Source of the DNA: Streptomyces plumbidurans | GTDB taxonomy: Bacteria > Actinomycetota > Actinomycetes > Streptomycetales > Streptomycetaceae | Direction: 5' to 3' | Assembly: GCF_019857225.1 (NCBI RefSeq) | Contig: NZ_JAFJSY010000034.1 | Location: 1 to 64,000 of the forward strand | Length of the DNA: 64,000 nucleotides | In this document: in pieces, positions 43,855 through 51,652 of the stretch | How the letters are laid out: every line of letters starts with the position of its first letter | Numbering within the stretch: position 1 is the stretch's first letter | Translations under genes and position numbers: made by a program | Notes under the pieces: model-generated | The model's database searches: none | Told to the model about the DNA's origin: nothing | Seen by the model: only the letters and a program-made list of their open reading frames with translations

Positions 43855-44628
43855 TCACCCCGCGGTGACCCGGATCTTGGACTGTCCGTGCGGGAGTTCC
43901 TCCCAGTCGTCCATGAACGCCGCCCGCAGCCCGTGCTTCTCGGCCAGGGCGATCAGGGTGTCCGTGCGGTAGTAGAAATCCTCCCGCAGCACATGGTGCT
44001 CCTCCCCCTCCGTGCGGTCGAAGGTGAAGTCGAACCAGCCGCCCGGGGCGAGCACCCGGCCGACATGGCTCAGGCACTCCTCGATGACGGGAAGCGGCGA
44101 GTGCGAGAAGACGCTGTGCGCGTGGACGACGTCGAAGTGGGCGTCGGGCAGGAAGGCGAGCTTCAGGTCCCGCACGGGGGTCAGGCTGGGCAGGCGCTTC
44201 TGCAGCCCCATGTCGACGACGGTGTTTTGCGCCGCGATCAGGATGTCGGGCGAGATGTCGATGCCGTGGTAGTGCCCGGGCTCCAGATGGCGGATGAAGC
44301 GCCAGCCGCCCCGCAGGTTGCCGCAGCCGATCTCCAGCATGCGGTGCTGGGGCCGCAGACCGTGGCCGACCAGGTAGTCGAACTGCATCGCCCCCAGCGC
44401 CATCCAGCGCTCCCGGTTGCGGCTGCCGACCGCCACGTCCGGGTCGGCGCGGGTGTCGGAGCGCATCACGGCGCGGTAGTAGGAGATGTGGTCGGGGTGG
44501 CGGCGGCTGAGCCACCAGTCCCGCGTGGAACGGGCCAGGTGGCGGGGCACCCGGTCGGGGTGGCGCAGGGCGTAGGCGACGCGGTGGCCGAGGGCTGCGC
44601 GGTTGGCGGTGAGGTTCTTGGCAGGCAT
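43855..44628 (-). CDS. Class I SAM-dependent methyltransferase
   Basis: 257 residues. Motif I MLEIGCGNLRGGWRFIRHL (about 98-116), acidic loop HYHGIDISPDILIAAQN, motif IV FDVVHAHSVFSHSP and post-motif VGRVLAPGGWFDFTFD. The basic N-terminal 70 residues (RHPDRVPRHLARSTRDWWLSRRHPDHISYYRAVMRSD) are a cap region seen in Streptomyces family members without assigned substrate. It lies 84 nt upstream of the amidohydrolase start on the same strand. It is divergent from the histidine kinase gene across 180 nt. Confidence 0.88.
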   Translation of the reverse strand: MPAKNLTANRAALGHRVAYALRHPDRVPRHLARSTRDWWLSRRHPDHISYYRAVMRSDTRADPDVAVGSRNRERWMALGAMQFDYLVGHGLRPQHRMLEIGCGNLRGGWRFIRHLEPGHYHGIDISPDILIAAQNTVVDMGLQKRLPSLTPVRDLKLAFLPDAHFDVVHAHSVFSHSPLPVIEECLSHVGRVLAPGGWFDFTFDRTEGEEHHVLREDFYYRTDTLIALAEKHGLRAAFMDDWEELPHGQSKIRVTAG

Positions 44629-44759
44629 GGCGGTCCGGCCCTTCCGAGGCGGTGGGTGCGGGTGGTGGTGAGGTGCTGCTCAAAGCCTCGGTGCGGGTGC
44701 GCAGTGTTCGGCTCGGTCGACCGGCGCGGGTCCGCGGGCGGTTCGGGCGATCACGATGT

Positions 44760-44786
44760 CAGCCGATCGGTTGATGCGATCGGCTG
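44760..44786. promoter_or_regulatory. Inverted repeat upstream of the two-component system
   Basis: CAGCCGATC (44760-44768) and GATCGGCTG (44778-44786) are perfect 9-base arms around 9 nt, ending 22 nt before the kinase ATG at 44809. Size and placement suit a dimeric response regulator of the NarL type, so autoregulation by the regulator at 46952-47578 is a reasonable guess. Confidence 0.5.
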
Positions 44787-44808
44787 CCGGGGGCGTTAGA
44801 CACGGAGC

Positions 44809-46011
44809 ATGGAGAACACCACCGAGGCGGACGAGACCCGGCTGAACGCGGTCGTACATGCCGCGTTCCTCCTGCTGTTGTGCTCCTCGTTCGCCCGCTT
44901 CCTGACCCACGACAGGGGCGGGGCACGTACGGGATCGGTGGTGGCGCTGTTCGCCGCGTTCTTCCTGCTCTACGTCCTCGGCCACGTCCTGGCCCCGCCT
45001 CCGCGCGCCGGAACCCCGCCCGGCGCGCGTCATCTGGTCTGGCTGGGGTCGGTGTCCGCGGTCTGGGCCGCTCTGCTCGCCCTCGCCCCGAGCGCCACCT
45101 GGTGTGCGATGCCGCTGCTGTTCGCCGGCCTGTACGCGCTGCCGCCGCGGGTCGCGGTGCCGCTGGCCGGCGTGCTGACCGCGCTGGTGGTGACCTCCGA
45201 GGTGCGCGTGGCGGACGGCCCGCTCAACCCCAACATGATCGTGGCCCCGCCGGCCGTGGCCGCCGTCGCCACCGCCGTCTTCGTCCACCTCCAGCGTCAG
45301 GCGGCGCGCCAGCGCGCGATCGTCGAGGACCTGGTCCGCACTCGGCGCGACCTGGCGGCGACCGAACGGCGGGCCGGCGTCCTGGCGGAGCGGCAGCGGC
45401 TGTCCTCGGAGATCCACGACACCCTCGCGCAGAGCCTGTCCAGCCAGCAGATGCTGCTGCAGGCGGCGGAACGGGTGTGGGAGTCGGACCCGGACGCGGC
45501 CCGCTCACACATCGGCAGGGCGGCCGGGATCACCGCGCGCGGCCTGGCCGACGCTCGCCGTTTCGTCCACGACCTGGCACCCGCCGACCTCGCGGAGCAA
45601 CCCCTGCACGCGGCGCTGCGCGCGCTCGCCGAGCGGGAGAGCGGCCCGGGTCTGACGGTCGGCTTCCGTCTCGACGGCGACCCCGGCCCGCTCCCGGAGA
45701 GCGTCCAGGCCGCCCTGCTGCGCATCGCCCAGGGCGCCCTGGCCAACGTACGCGAGCACTCCGCCGCCACCCGCGCCGCACTGACCCTGACCTGCCTGGA
45801 CGACCAGATCTCGCTGGACGTCGCGGACAACGGGCGCGGCTTCGACGCGGACGCCCCGCCCGCTCCCGGCCGGAACCGCGGCCACGGCCTGCCCGCCATG
45901 CGCATCAGGGCCGGCCAATCGGGCGGCACGCTCACCGTGGAGTCGGCACCGGGCGAGGGCACGGTCGTCTCAGCCGCCATCCCACTCACCGCGCAGAAGG
46001 TGACCTCATGA
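44809..46011 (+). CDS. Sensor histidine kinase, NarL/DesK-type (HisKA_3)
   Basis: 400 residues. Four to five membrane spans fill residues about 14-155 with short loops and no large sensor domain, and a linker helix follows (HLQRQAARQRAIVEDLVRTRRDL). The H box ERQRLSSEIHDTLAQSLSSQ carries the phospho-His at 203. The ATP site has N box ANVREHSAATRAALTL and G1 box DVADNGRGFDADAPP, then GHGLPAMRIRAGQSGGTLTVESAPGEGT. The gene ends in VVSAAIPLTAQKVTS, and this tail is the part copied into the following repeats. Its stop overlaps the first truncated receiver as ATGA (46008-46011). Confidence 0.94.
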   Translation: MENTTEADETRLNAVVHAAFLLLLCSSFARFLTHDRGGARTGSVVALFAAFFLLYVLGHVLAPPPRAGTPPGARHLVWLGSVSAVWAALLALAPSATWCAMPLLFAGLYALPPRVAVPLAGVLTALVVTSEVRVADGPLNPNMIVAPPAVAAVATAVFVHLQRQAARQRAIVEDLVRTRRDLAATERRAGVLAERQRLSSEIHDTLAQSLSSQQMLLQAAERVWESDPDAARSHIGRAAGITARGLADARRFVHDLAPADLAEQPLHAALRALAERESGPGLTVGFRLDGDPGPLPESVQAALLRIAQGALANVREHSAATRAALTLTCLDDQISLDVADNGRGFDADAPPAPGRNRGHGLPAMRIRAGQSGGTLTVESAPGEGTVVSAAIPLTAQKVTS

Positions 46012-46247
46012 CCGCGCGCGTACGCCTGCTCCTGTGCGACGACCACGCCGTCGTACGAGCCGGACTGCGCTCCCTGCTGTCGAGCGCCGACGGCATCGAG
46101 GTGGTCGGCGAGGCCGGCAGCGGGGAGGAGGCGCTCGCCATGGCGGGGCGCCTGCACCCGGACGTCGTCCTGATGGACCTGCAACTCGGCGAAGGCACCG
46201 TCGACTCAGCCGCCAACCCGCTCACCGCGCGGAAGGTGGCCCCATGA
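46008..46247 (+). CDS. Truncated receiver copy 1 (79 residues, beta1-beta3 only)
   Basis: 79 codons encoding the first half of a NarL-type receiver domain: LLLCDDHAVVRAGLRSLL with the acidic pair D11/D12, IEVVGEA, and DVVLMD with the phosphoacceptor D57. After LGEGT (residues 60-64) it switches to VDSAANPLTARKVAP, a copy of the kinase C-terminal tail. The conserved Thr and Lys (T85, K107 in the full copy), beta4-beta5 and the DNA-binding domain are missing. It starts by ATGA overlap with the kinase stop and ends by ATGA overlap with copy 2. It differs from copy 2 at about six or seven bases. Confidence 0.7.
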   Translation: MTARVRLLLCDDHAVVRAGLRSLLSSADGIEVVGEAGSGEEALAMAGRLHPDVVLMDLQLGEGTVDSAANPLTARKVAP

Positions 46248-46483
46248 CCGCACCCGTACGCCTGCTCCTGTGCGACGACCACGCCGTCGTACGAGCCGGC
46301 CTGCGCGCCCTGCTCTCGAGCGCCGACGACATCGAGGTGGTCGGCGAGGCCGGCAGCGGGGAGGAGGCGCTCGCCATGGCGGGGCGCCTGCACCCGGACG
46401 TCGTCCTGATGGACCTGCAACTCGGCGAAGGCACCGTCGACTCAGCCGCCAACCCGCTCACCGCGCGGAAGGTGGCCCCATGA
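46244..46483 (+). CDS. Truncated receiver copy 2 (79 residues)
   Basis: Same architecture as copy 1, with D11, D12 and D57 kept, and the tail VDSAANPLTARKVAP. Differences from copy 1 include Ala22 for Ser and Asp29 for Gly, making it match the full regulator. Copies 2 and 3 differ by one base (His50 here, Arg50 in copy 3). It starts and ends through ATGA overlaps. A lone beta1-beta3 fragment may not fold as a proper receiver; it could dimerise, swap with the kinase or be degraded. Confidence 0.68.
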   Translation: MTAPVRLLLCDDHAVVRAGLRALLSSADDIEVVGEAGSGEEALAMAGRLHPDVVLMDLQLGEGTVDSAANPLTARKVAP

Positions 46484-46719
46484 CCGCACCCGTACGCCTG
46501 CTCCTGTGCGACGACCACGCCGTCGTACGAGCCGGCCTGCGCGCCCTGCTCTCGAGCGCCGACGACATCGAGGTGGTCGGCGAGGCCGGCAGCGGGGAGG
46601 AGGCGCTCGCCATGGCGGGGCGCCTGCGCCCGGACGTCGTCCTGATGGACCTGCAACTCGGCGAAGGCACCGTCGACTCAGCCGCCAACCCGCTCACCGC
46701 GCGGAAGGTGGCCCCATGA
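46480..46719 (+). CDS. Truncated receiver copy 3 (79 residues)
   Basis: Identical to copy 2 except Arg50 (RLRPD in place of RLHPD), as in copy 4 and the full regulator. It keeps D11, D12 and D57, and the tail VDSAANPLTARKVAP. ATGA overlaps join it to copies 2 and 4. Near-identity with its neighbours shows that amplification or gene conversion is recent. Confidence 0.68.
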   Translation: MTAPVRLLLCDDHAVVRAGLRALLSSADDIEVVGEAGSGEEALAMAGRLRPDVVLMDLQLGEGTVDSAANPLTARKVAP

Positions 46720-46955
46720 CCGCACCCGTACGCCTGCTCCTGTGCGACGACCACGCCGTCGTACGAGCCGGCCTGCGCGCCCTGCTCTCGAGCGCCGACG
46801 ACATCGAGGTGGTCGGCGAGGCCGGCAGCGGGGAGGAGGCGCTCGCCATGGCGGGGCGCCTGCGCCCGGACGTCGTCCTGATGGACCTGCAACTCGGCGA
46901 AGGCACCGTCGACTCAGCCGCCATCCCACTCACCGCGCAGCAGGTGACCCCATGA
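46716..46955 (+). CDS. Truncated receiver copy 4 (79 residues)
   Basis: Same half receiver, but with the tail VDSAAIPLTAQQVTP, closer to the kinase end (VVSAAIPLTAQKVTS) than the tails of copies 1-3. This suggests it retains the oldest kinase/regulator junction. Its stop overlaps the ATG of the full-length regulator at 46952-46955, so ribosomes reaching the regulator must traverse all four short ORFs unless an independent initiation site is used. Confidence 0.68.
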   Translation: MTAPVRLLLCDDHAVVRAGLRALLSSADDIEVVGEAGSGEEALAMAGRLRPDVVLMDLQLGEGTVDSAAIPLTAQQVTP

Positions 46956-47578
46956 CCCCACCCATACGCCTCCTCCTCTGCGACGACCACGCCGTCGTAC
47001 GAGCCGGCCTGCGCGCCCTGCTCTCGAGCGCCGACGACATCGAGGTGGTCGGCGAGGCCGGCAGCGGGGAGGAGGCGCTCGCCATGGCGGGGCGCCTGCG
47101 CCCGGATGTCGTCCTGATGGATCTGCAGCTCGGCGAGGGCACGGACGGGGTGACGGCGACGCGGCGGCTGACCGCTGAAGGAGGTACGCGCGTCCTGGTG
47201 TTGACGATGTTCGACACCGACGCCGACATAACCCGGGCCATCGAGGCGGGCGCCACGGGATACCTGCTGAAGGCGGAGCGTCCGGACGAACTCTTCGCCG
47301 CGATCCACAGCGCCGCGTCAGGCCGTACGGCGCTGTCGGCCCCGGTGGCCGACCGTCTCCTCGCCCAGATGCGCAGCCCCCGCCCGGCCCTGTCCGACCG
47401 CGAACAGGAGATCCTCACCCAGCTCGCCCGCGGCCTCGGCAACCGCGAGATCGCCCGGGCCCTGTTCATCAGCGAGGCGACGGTGAAGACCCATCTCGGC
47501 CGGATCTACGGCAAGTTGGGAGTGGAGACCCGGGCCGGTGCGGTGGCAGTGGCGAAGGAGCGTCGGCTGCTGCCTTGA
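46952..47578 (+). CDS. NarL/LuxR-family response regulator, full length
   Basis: 208 residues. The receiver is complete: D11/D12, phosphoacceptor D57, T85 (VLVLTMFD) and K107 (GYLLKAE). The C-terminal LuxR-type helix-turn-helix is LSDREQEILTQLARGLGNREIARALFISEATVKTHLGRIYGKLGVETRAGAV. This is the DNA-binding output protein of the kinase at 44809. Its start MTPPIRLLL differs slightly from the truncated copies. The stop is 8 nt from the convergent nucleotidyltransferase stop. The target may include the inverted repeat at 44760-44786. Confidence 0.95.
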   Translation: MTPPIRLLLCDDHAVVRAGLRALLSSADDIEVVGEAGSGEEALAMAGRLRPDVVLMDLQLGEGTDGVTATRRLTAEGGTRVLVLTMFDTDADITRAIEAGATGYLLKAERPDELFAAIHSAASGRTALSAPVADRLLAQMRSPRPALSDREQEILTQLARGLGNREIARALFISEATVKTHLGRIYGKLGVETRAGAVAVAKERRLLP

Positions 47579-47585
47579 TGGCCCA

Positions 47586-48347
47586 CTACCCGGCCAGTGC
47601 CTCCTTGGCCTCAGTCAACACCGTTACGAGCGACCGCGGTTCGGGGTCCAGGCGTGTCAGGAGGCGGTCGATTCCCCGCAGGCCGGCACGCTCGACGAGC
47701 TTCTTCTCATTCGTCACCCACTCCCCTCGCTCCGCGAGGACGGCGTGCGCGGTCTGGGTGGTGGCCAGGGCGAGGGCGCCCGCGACCTCCGTGAGGCGGC
47801 CCGCCGGGGCGTGGTTGGTCCTGGCGTAGGAGAGGGTGGCCGCGGCCATGCCACGCCAGCGGGGCGGGGCGGATTCCCTCAGGGCCGGCGGGTAGTGGGC
47901 GGGGCGTGGTGCGTGGCCGTGGAGCAGCCGGTTGACGGCGAGTTCGGCCACCACCAGGTAGCTCGGGATCCCGGCGAGATGGAACAGCAGCGGCTCCACC
48001 CGGAAGCGTCCGGCCTCGGCCTCGGCCAACTCCCGCTCCATGACGTCGAGATCGCGGTAGTGCACATCGACGCGACGCCCGTCGACGGTGAGCCAGGCGC
48101 CGCCGTTGAAGACGCCGCCGCCCCAGCCGCCGACCTCCGAGACCTCTCCCTCCCAGCCGACGGCTCTCAGGTCGGCGGGATCGAAGGGGCCGCGGTAGTA
48201 GACGGCCAGGTCCCAGTCACTGTCGGGGCGGTGGGTGCCCTGGGCACGGGAACCGCCGAGGGCGACGGCCTGGACCGTGGGGAGTGCGGCAAGGCGCTCG
48301 GTGACGGCGGCGAGGAAGGCCCGGTCGTCGGCGTGCGTGGCGGACAT
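47586..48347 (-). CDS. Nucleotidyltransferase-domain protein
   Basis: 253 residues from the ATG at 48347. The nucleotidyltransferase signature is VQAVALGGSRAQGTHRPDSDWDLAVYY (GS motif and the Asp-x-Asp metal ligands), with the third acidic residue probably in RRVDVHYRD. A helical C-terminal domain (about 130-253) may bind substrate. The family resembles aminoglycoside or kanamycin nucleotidyltransferases and MNT-type antitoxins, but the C-terminal region is too long for the latter. Substrate unknown. Convergent with the response regulator. Confidence 0.87.
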   Translation of the reverse strand: MSATHADDRAFLAAVTERLAALPTVQAVALGGSRAQGTHRPDSDWDLAVYYRGPFDPADLRAVGWEGEVSEVGGWGGGVFNGGAWLTVDGRRVDVHYRDLDVMERELAEAEAGRFRVEPLLFHLAGIPSYLVVAELAVNRLLHGHAPRPAHYPPALRESAPPRWRGMAAATLSYARTNHAPAGRLTEVAGALALATTQTAHAVLAERGEWVTNEKKLVERAGLRGIDRLLTRLDPEPRSLVTVLTEAKEALAG

Positions 48348-48543
48348 GGGTGCAGGATGCCTGCCGGGCCCTGGCCGGTGCCATGGGTTATCGACGGAAA
48401 CCGCGGCCCCGACCGGCGGGCGCCCGCAGAAATTCGGGTGCGCGGGCGGCCCCGCAGCCGGATGATCGGCGTCGGGTGTGCCGGGTACTCGGGCGGGTGA
48501 GGGTGAGCGCCGTTCGCCCGTTGCCGTACCGGAGGGGAACCGT

Positions 48544-49143
48544 ATGTTGATCGAGCACCGCGGGTCGCGCCCCGTCGTCCCCGATTCCGCGTATGTCGCT
48601 CCGACCGCCGTGCTGTGCGGGGCCGTCACGCTCGGCGAACGCGCACGGATCCTGCACGGTGCCGTGCTCAGCGCGGAGGACGGTCAGGTCCGGGTCGGTT
48701 CGGACGTCGTGATCATGGAGAACGCCCTGGTGCGCGGGCGGTCCGGGCATCCCGCTGTCATCGGGGACGCCGTACTCGTGGGACCGCACGCCCACATCAA
48801 CGGCGCGACCCTGGAGGACGAGGTCTTCGCCGCCACGGGAGCCTCCGTCTTCCCCGGGGCCGTCGCCGGCCGGGGCTGCGAGCTGCGGATCAACAGCGTG
48901 CTGCACGCCAATTCGGTACTGCCGCCCGGCACCGTCCTGCCCATCGGCTGGATAGCGGCCGGAGCACCGACCGCCCGGCTCTTCGCACCCGGCGACCACG
49001 ACGAACTGTGGTCGGTGCAAAAGGAGTTGGACTTCCCCGGCACGGTCTACGGCGTCGCCCGCAACACCTCCATGCGGGACATCATGGCCCGCCAGGCCGA
49101 CTTCTACGGCGCCCACCTCGACGACCGTACGCTCGACGACTGA
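48544..49143 (+). CDS. Gamma-carbonic-anhydrase-like hexapeptide protein
   Basis: 199 residues. A left-handed beta-helix of hexapeptide turns (AYVAPTAVLCGAVTLGERARILHGAVL, VRVGSDVVIMENALVRGR, AVIGDAVLVGPHAHINGATLEDEVFAATGASVFPGAVAG) followed by a C-terminal helix. His in LHGAVL, His in GPHAHI and His in the same turn can form the trimer metal site of gamma-class carbonic anhydrases or YrdA-like proteins. Catalysis is not certain, since many relatives act in other metal-dependent roles. The GNAT gene starts 13 nt after its stop, so the pair is an operon. Confidence 0.88.
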   Translation: MLIEHRGSRPVVPDSAYVAPTAVLCGAVTLGERARILHGAVLSAEDGQVRVGSDVVIMENALVRGRSGHPAVIGDAVLVGPHAHINGATLEDEVFAATGASVFPGAVAGRGCELRINSVLHANSVLPPGTVLPIGWIAAGAPTARLFAPGDHDELWSVQKELDFPGTVYGVARNTSMRDIMARQADFYGAHLDDRTLDD

Positions 49144-49155
49144 CGGGAACCGCCC

Positions 49156-49626
49156 TTGCCTGCCGAATCCGCTGAACCACGCCTCGTGACGATCCGCCGG
49201 GCCACCGCCCGCGACGCCCCGGACGCCGCCGACGTCTGGCTGCGTTCCTTCGCCGCCGCGCTGCCCTCTGTCGTCCGGCCGCGCAGCGACGACGACGTAC
49301 GGAACTACTTCCGGGAGGTCGTGGTGCCGCTGCGCGAGACCTGGGTGGCGGACGCCGAGAGCGGGATCGTGGGGGTGATGGTGCTCCACGACGGCGAGCT
49401 CTCCCAGCTCTATCTCGCCCCCGACTGGCGCGGACGCGGCCTCGGCGACCGTTTCGTCGCGCTCGCCAAGGAGCGGAACCCGGGCGGGCTCGGCCTGTGG
49501 GCCTTCCAGGTCAACGGGCCCGCCCAGCGGTTCTACGAGCGGCACGGCTTCGTCGCCGTGACGTACACGGACGGCAGCTCCAACGAGGAGCGCGAGCCGG
49601 ACGTCCGGTACGAGTGGCGGCCCTGA
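49156..49626 (+). CDS. GNAT-family N-acetyltransferase
   Basis: 156 residues from the TTG at 49156; a GTG at 49186 is an alternative. The GNAT core is visible: TIRRATARDAPDAADVWLRSFAAALP, VGVMVLHDGELSQLYLAPDWRGRGLGDRFVALAKE (the Q/RxxGxG/A acetyl-CoA loop is WRGRGLG) and LGLWAFQVNGPAQRFYERHGFVAV. The acceptor is unknown. It is coupled to the hexapeptide protein upstream and convergent with acsA. Confidence 0.88.
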   Translation: MPAESAEPRLVTIRRATARDAPDAADVWLRSFAAALPSVVRPRSDDDVRNYFREVVVPLRETWVADAESGIVGVMVLHDGELSQLYLAPDWRGRGLGDRFVALAKERNPGGLGLWAFQVNGPAQRFYERHGFVAVTYTDGSSNEEREPDVRYEWRP

Positions 49627-49660
49627 GCCGAGCCGTGCCGCACGCTTCCTCGATACGGAT

Positions 49661-51652
49661 CTACGCCTCCTCGTCCCCCGCGGCACCTGCCTCCGGCAGC
49701 CGTTCGCGGATCTCGTCCATCACCGACGAGTCCGTCAGCGTCGTCACGTCGCCGAGGTCCCGCTTCTCGGCGATGTCCCGCAGCAGACGGCGCATGATCT
49801 TGCCGGAGCGGGTCTTGGGGAGTTCGGCGACGACCAGGATCTGCCGCGGCCGGGCGATCGGGCCGATCTCCTTGCCGACGTGGGCGCGCAGTTCCGCCGC
49901 CACCTGCGCGGCACCGGCGGACGCGTCGCCGCCCGCGTCACCGCGCAGGATGACGAAGGCCACGACTCCCTGCCCGGTGGTCGGGTCGCTCGCGCCGACC
50001 ACGGCGGCCTCCGCGACCGTCGGATGGGAGACCAGCGCCGACTCGACCTCCGTAGTGGAGATGCGGTGGCCGGAGACGTTCATGACGTCGTCGACCCGGC
50101 CGAGCAGCCAGATGTCGCCGTCCTCGTCCTTCTTCGCGCCGTCCCCTGCGAAGTACATCCCGGGGAACCGCGACCAGTAGGTGTCGACGTAGCGCTGCTC
50201 GTCGCCCCAGATGGTGCGCAGCATGCCCGGCCACGGTTCGGTGAGGACCAGATAGCCGCCGGAGCCGTCGGGCACCGGTTTGCCGGTGTCGTCGACGACG
50301 TCGGCCCCGATGCCGGGCAGCGGGCGAAGGGCGGAGCCCGGCTTGCAGACGCTCACCCCGGGCAGCGGGCTGATCATCTGGGCGCCGGTCTCGGTCTGCC
50401 ACCAGGTGTCCACGACCGGTGTGCGGTCGCCGCCGATGTACTTGCGGTACCAGATCCACGCCTCCGGGTTGATCGGCTCGCCGACCGAGCCGAGCAGCCG
50501 CAGCGAGGACAGGTCGAAGTCGGCCGGGAAGCTGTCGCCCCACTTCATGAAGGTGCGGATCGCGGTCGGGGCGCAGTAGAGGATCGACACACGGTACTTC
50601 TCGACGATCTCCCACCAGCGGCCCTTGTGCGGGGTGTCCGGTGTCCCCTCGTACAGGACGGAGGTGACGCCGTTGGCCAGCGGTCCGTAGACGATGTACG
50701 AGTGGCCGGTGACCCAGCCGATGTCCGCCGCCGTCCAGAAGACGTCCCGCTCGGGTTTGACGTCGAAGACCGCCCAGTGCGACCAGGCGACCTGGGTGAG
50801 ATAGCCGCCGGTGGTGTGCAGGATGCCCTTCGGGCGGGCGGTCGTGCCCGAGGTGTACATGATGTACAGCGGGTGCTCGCTGTCGAACGCCTCGGCCTCG
50901 TGCTCGGCCGGCTGCGCGTCCACCAGGTCGTGCCACCACACGTCACGGCCGTCGGTCCACTCGACCTCCTGGCCGGTGCGCCGCACCACCAGCACGCTGC
51001 GCACGTCGGGGCACTGCTGCACCGCCTCGTCGACGGCCGGTTTCAGTGCCGAGGGGTTGCCCTTGCGGTAGCCGCCGTCCGCGGTGATGACCACGTGCGC
51101 GTCGCAGTCGAGGATCCGGCCGCGCAGCGCCTCGGCGGAGAAGCCGCCGAAGACCACGGTGTGCGGGGCGCCGATGCGGGCGCAGGCCAGCATCGCCACG
51201 ACCGTCTCCGGGATCATCGGCATGTAGATCGCGACGCGGTCGCCCGCGCCGACACCGAGCGACTGCAGGGCGTTGGCGGCCCGGCAGACGTCCGCCGTCA
51301 GCTCGGCGTAGGTGATGGTGCGGGAGTCGCCCGGCTCGCCCTCCCAGTGGAAGGCGACCCGGTCGCCGCGGCCCGCGGCCACATGCCGGTCGAGGCAGTT
51401 GTACGCCGCGTTGAGGCGACCGCCCGTGAACCAGCGGGCGAACGGGGCGCGGCTCCAGTCCAGCACCTGGTCCCAGGGCTGCGCCCAGTCCAGCCGGCCG
51501 GCCGCCTCGGCCCAGAAGGCCAGGCGGTCGGCGTCGGCACGTTCGTAGTCCGCCGCGGTGGCGTTGGCCGTCTCGGCCAGTTCGGGGGGCGGCGGGAAGC
51601 GCCGCTCCTCGTGCAGCAGATTGGAGAGTGCTCCGCCACCGTTCTCGGTCAT
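49661..51652 (-). CDS. acsA: Acetate--CoA ligase (acetyl-CoA synthetase)
   Basis: A 663-residue ANL-superfamily AMP-forming synthetase. Landmarks: IYMPMIPETVVAMLACARIGAPHTVVFGGFSAEALRGR, the A3 P-loop YTSGTTARPKGILHTTGGYL (Ala where most Acs have Gly), DTWWQTETGAQMISPLPG for acetate-size substrate, and YFAGDGAKKDEDGDIWLLGRVDDVMNVSGHR. The C-terminal acetylation site Lys is in PKTRSGKIMRRLL. It activates acetate to acetyl-CoA. Its ATG overlaps the satP stop (51649-51652), so uptake and activation are coupled. Confidence 0.95.
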   Translation of the reverse strand: MTENGGGALSNLLHEERRFPPPPELAETANATAADYERADADRLAFWAEAAGRLDWAQPWDQVLDWSRAPFARWFTGGRLNAAYNCLDRHVAAGRGDRVAFHWEGEPGDSRTITYAELTADVCRAANALQSLGVGAGDRVAIYMPMIPETVVAMLACARIGAPHTVVFGGFSAEALRGRILDCDAHVVITADGGYRKGNPSALKPAVDEAVQQCPDVRSVLVVRRTGQEVEWTDGRDVWWHDLVDAQPAEHEAEAFDSEHPLYIMYTSGTTARPKGILHTTGGYLTQVAWSHWAVFDVKPERDVFWTAADIGWVTGHSYIVYGPLANGVTSVLYEGTPDTPHKGRWWEIVEKYRVSILYCAPTAIRTFMKWGDSFPADFDLSSLRLLGSVGEPINPEAWIWYRKYIGGDRTPVVDTWWQTETGAQMISPLPGVSVCKPGSALRPLPGIGADVVDDTGKPVPDGSGGYLVLTEPWPGMLRTIWGDEQRYVDTYWSRFPGMYFAGDGAKKDEDGDIWLLGRVDDVMNVSGHRISTTEVESALVSHPTVAEAAVVGASDPTTGQGVVAFVILRGDAGGDASAGAAQVAAELRAHVGKEIGPIARPRQILVVAELPKTRSGKIMRRLLRDIAEKRDLGDVTTLTDSSVMDEIRERLPEAGAAGDEEA

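Larger units (their letters stand above)
46008..47144 (+). repeat. Tandem array of 236-bp units (four complete, fifth partial inside the full regulator)
   Basis: Units begin at 46008, 46244, 46480 and 46716; the fifth copy runs from 46952 to about 47144 inside the intact regulator. Each joins the 3' end of the kinase gene to the 5' part of the regulator gene. Units 2 and 3 differ at a single base. GGCGAGGGCACGG occurs at 45952-45964 (kinase) and 47132-47144 (regulator) and marks the recombination junction. 236 is not a multiple of three, and each unit carries a 240-nt ORF overlapping the next by 4 nt. Confidence 0.97.

Noticed and set aside
46008..46951. Treating the tandem units as a sequencing or assembly error
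   Set aside because: Units carry different point changes (copy 1 at about six or seven bases, copy 4 in its tail) in consistent positions; assemblers more often collapse than invent such repeats. Still to be confirmed with long reads.
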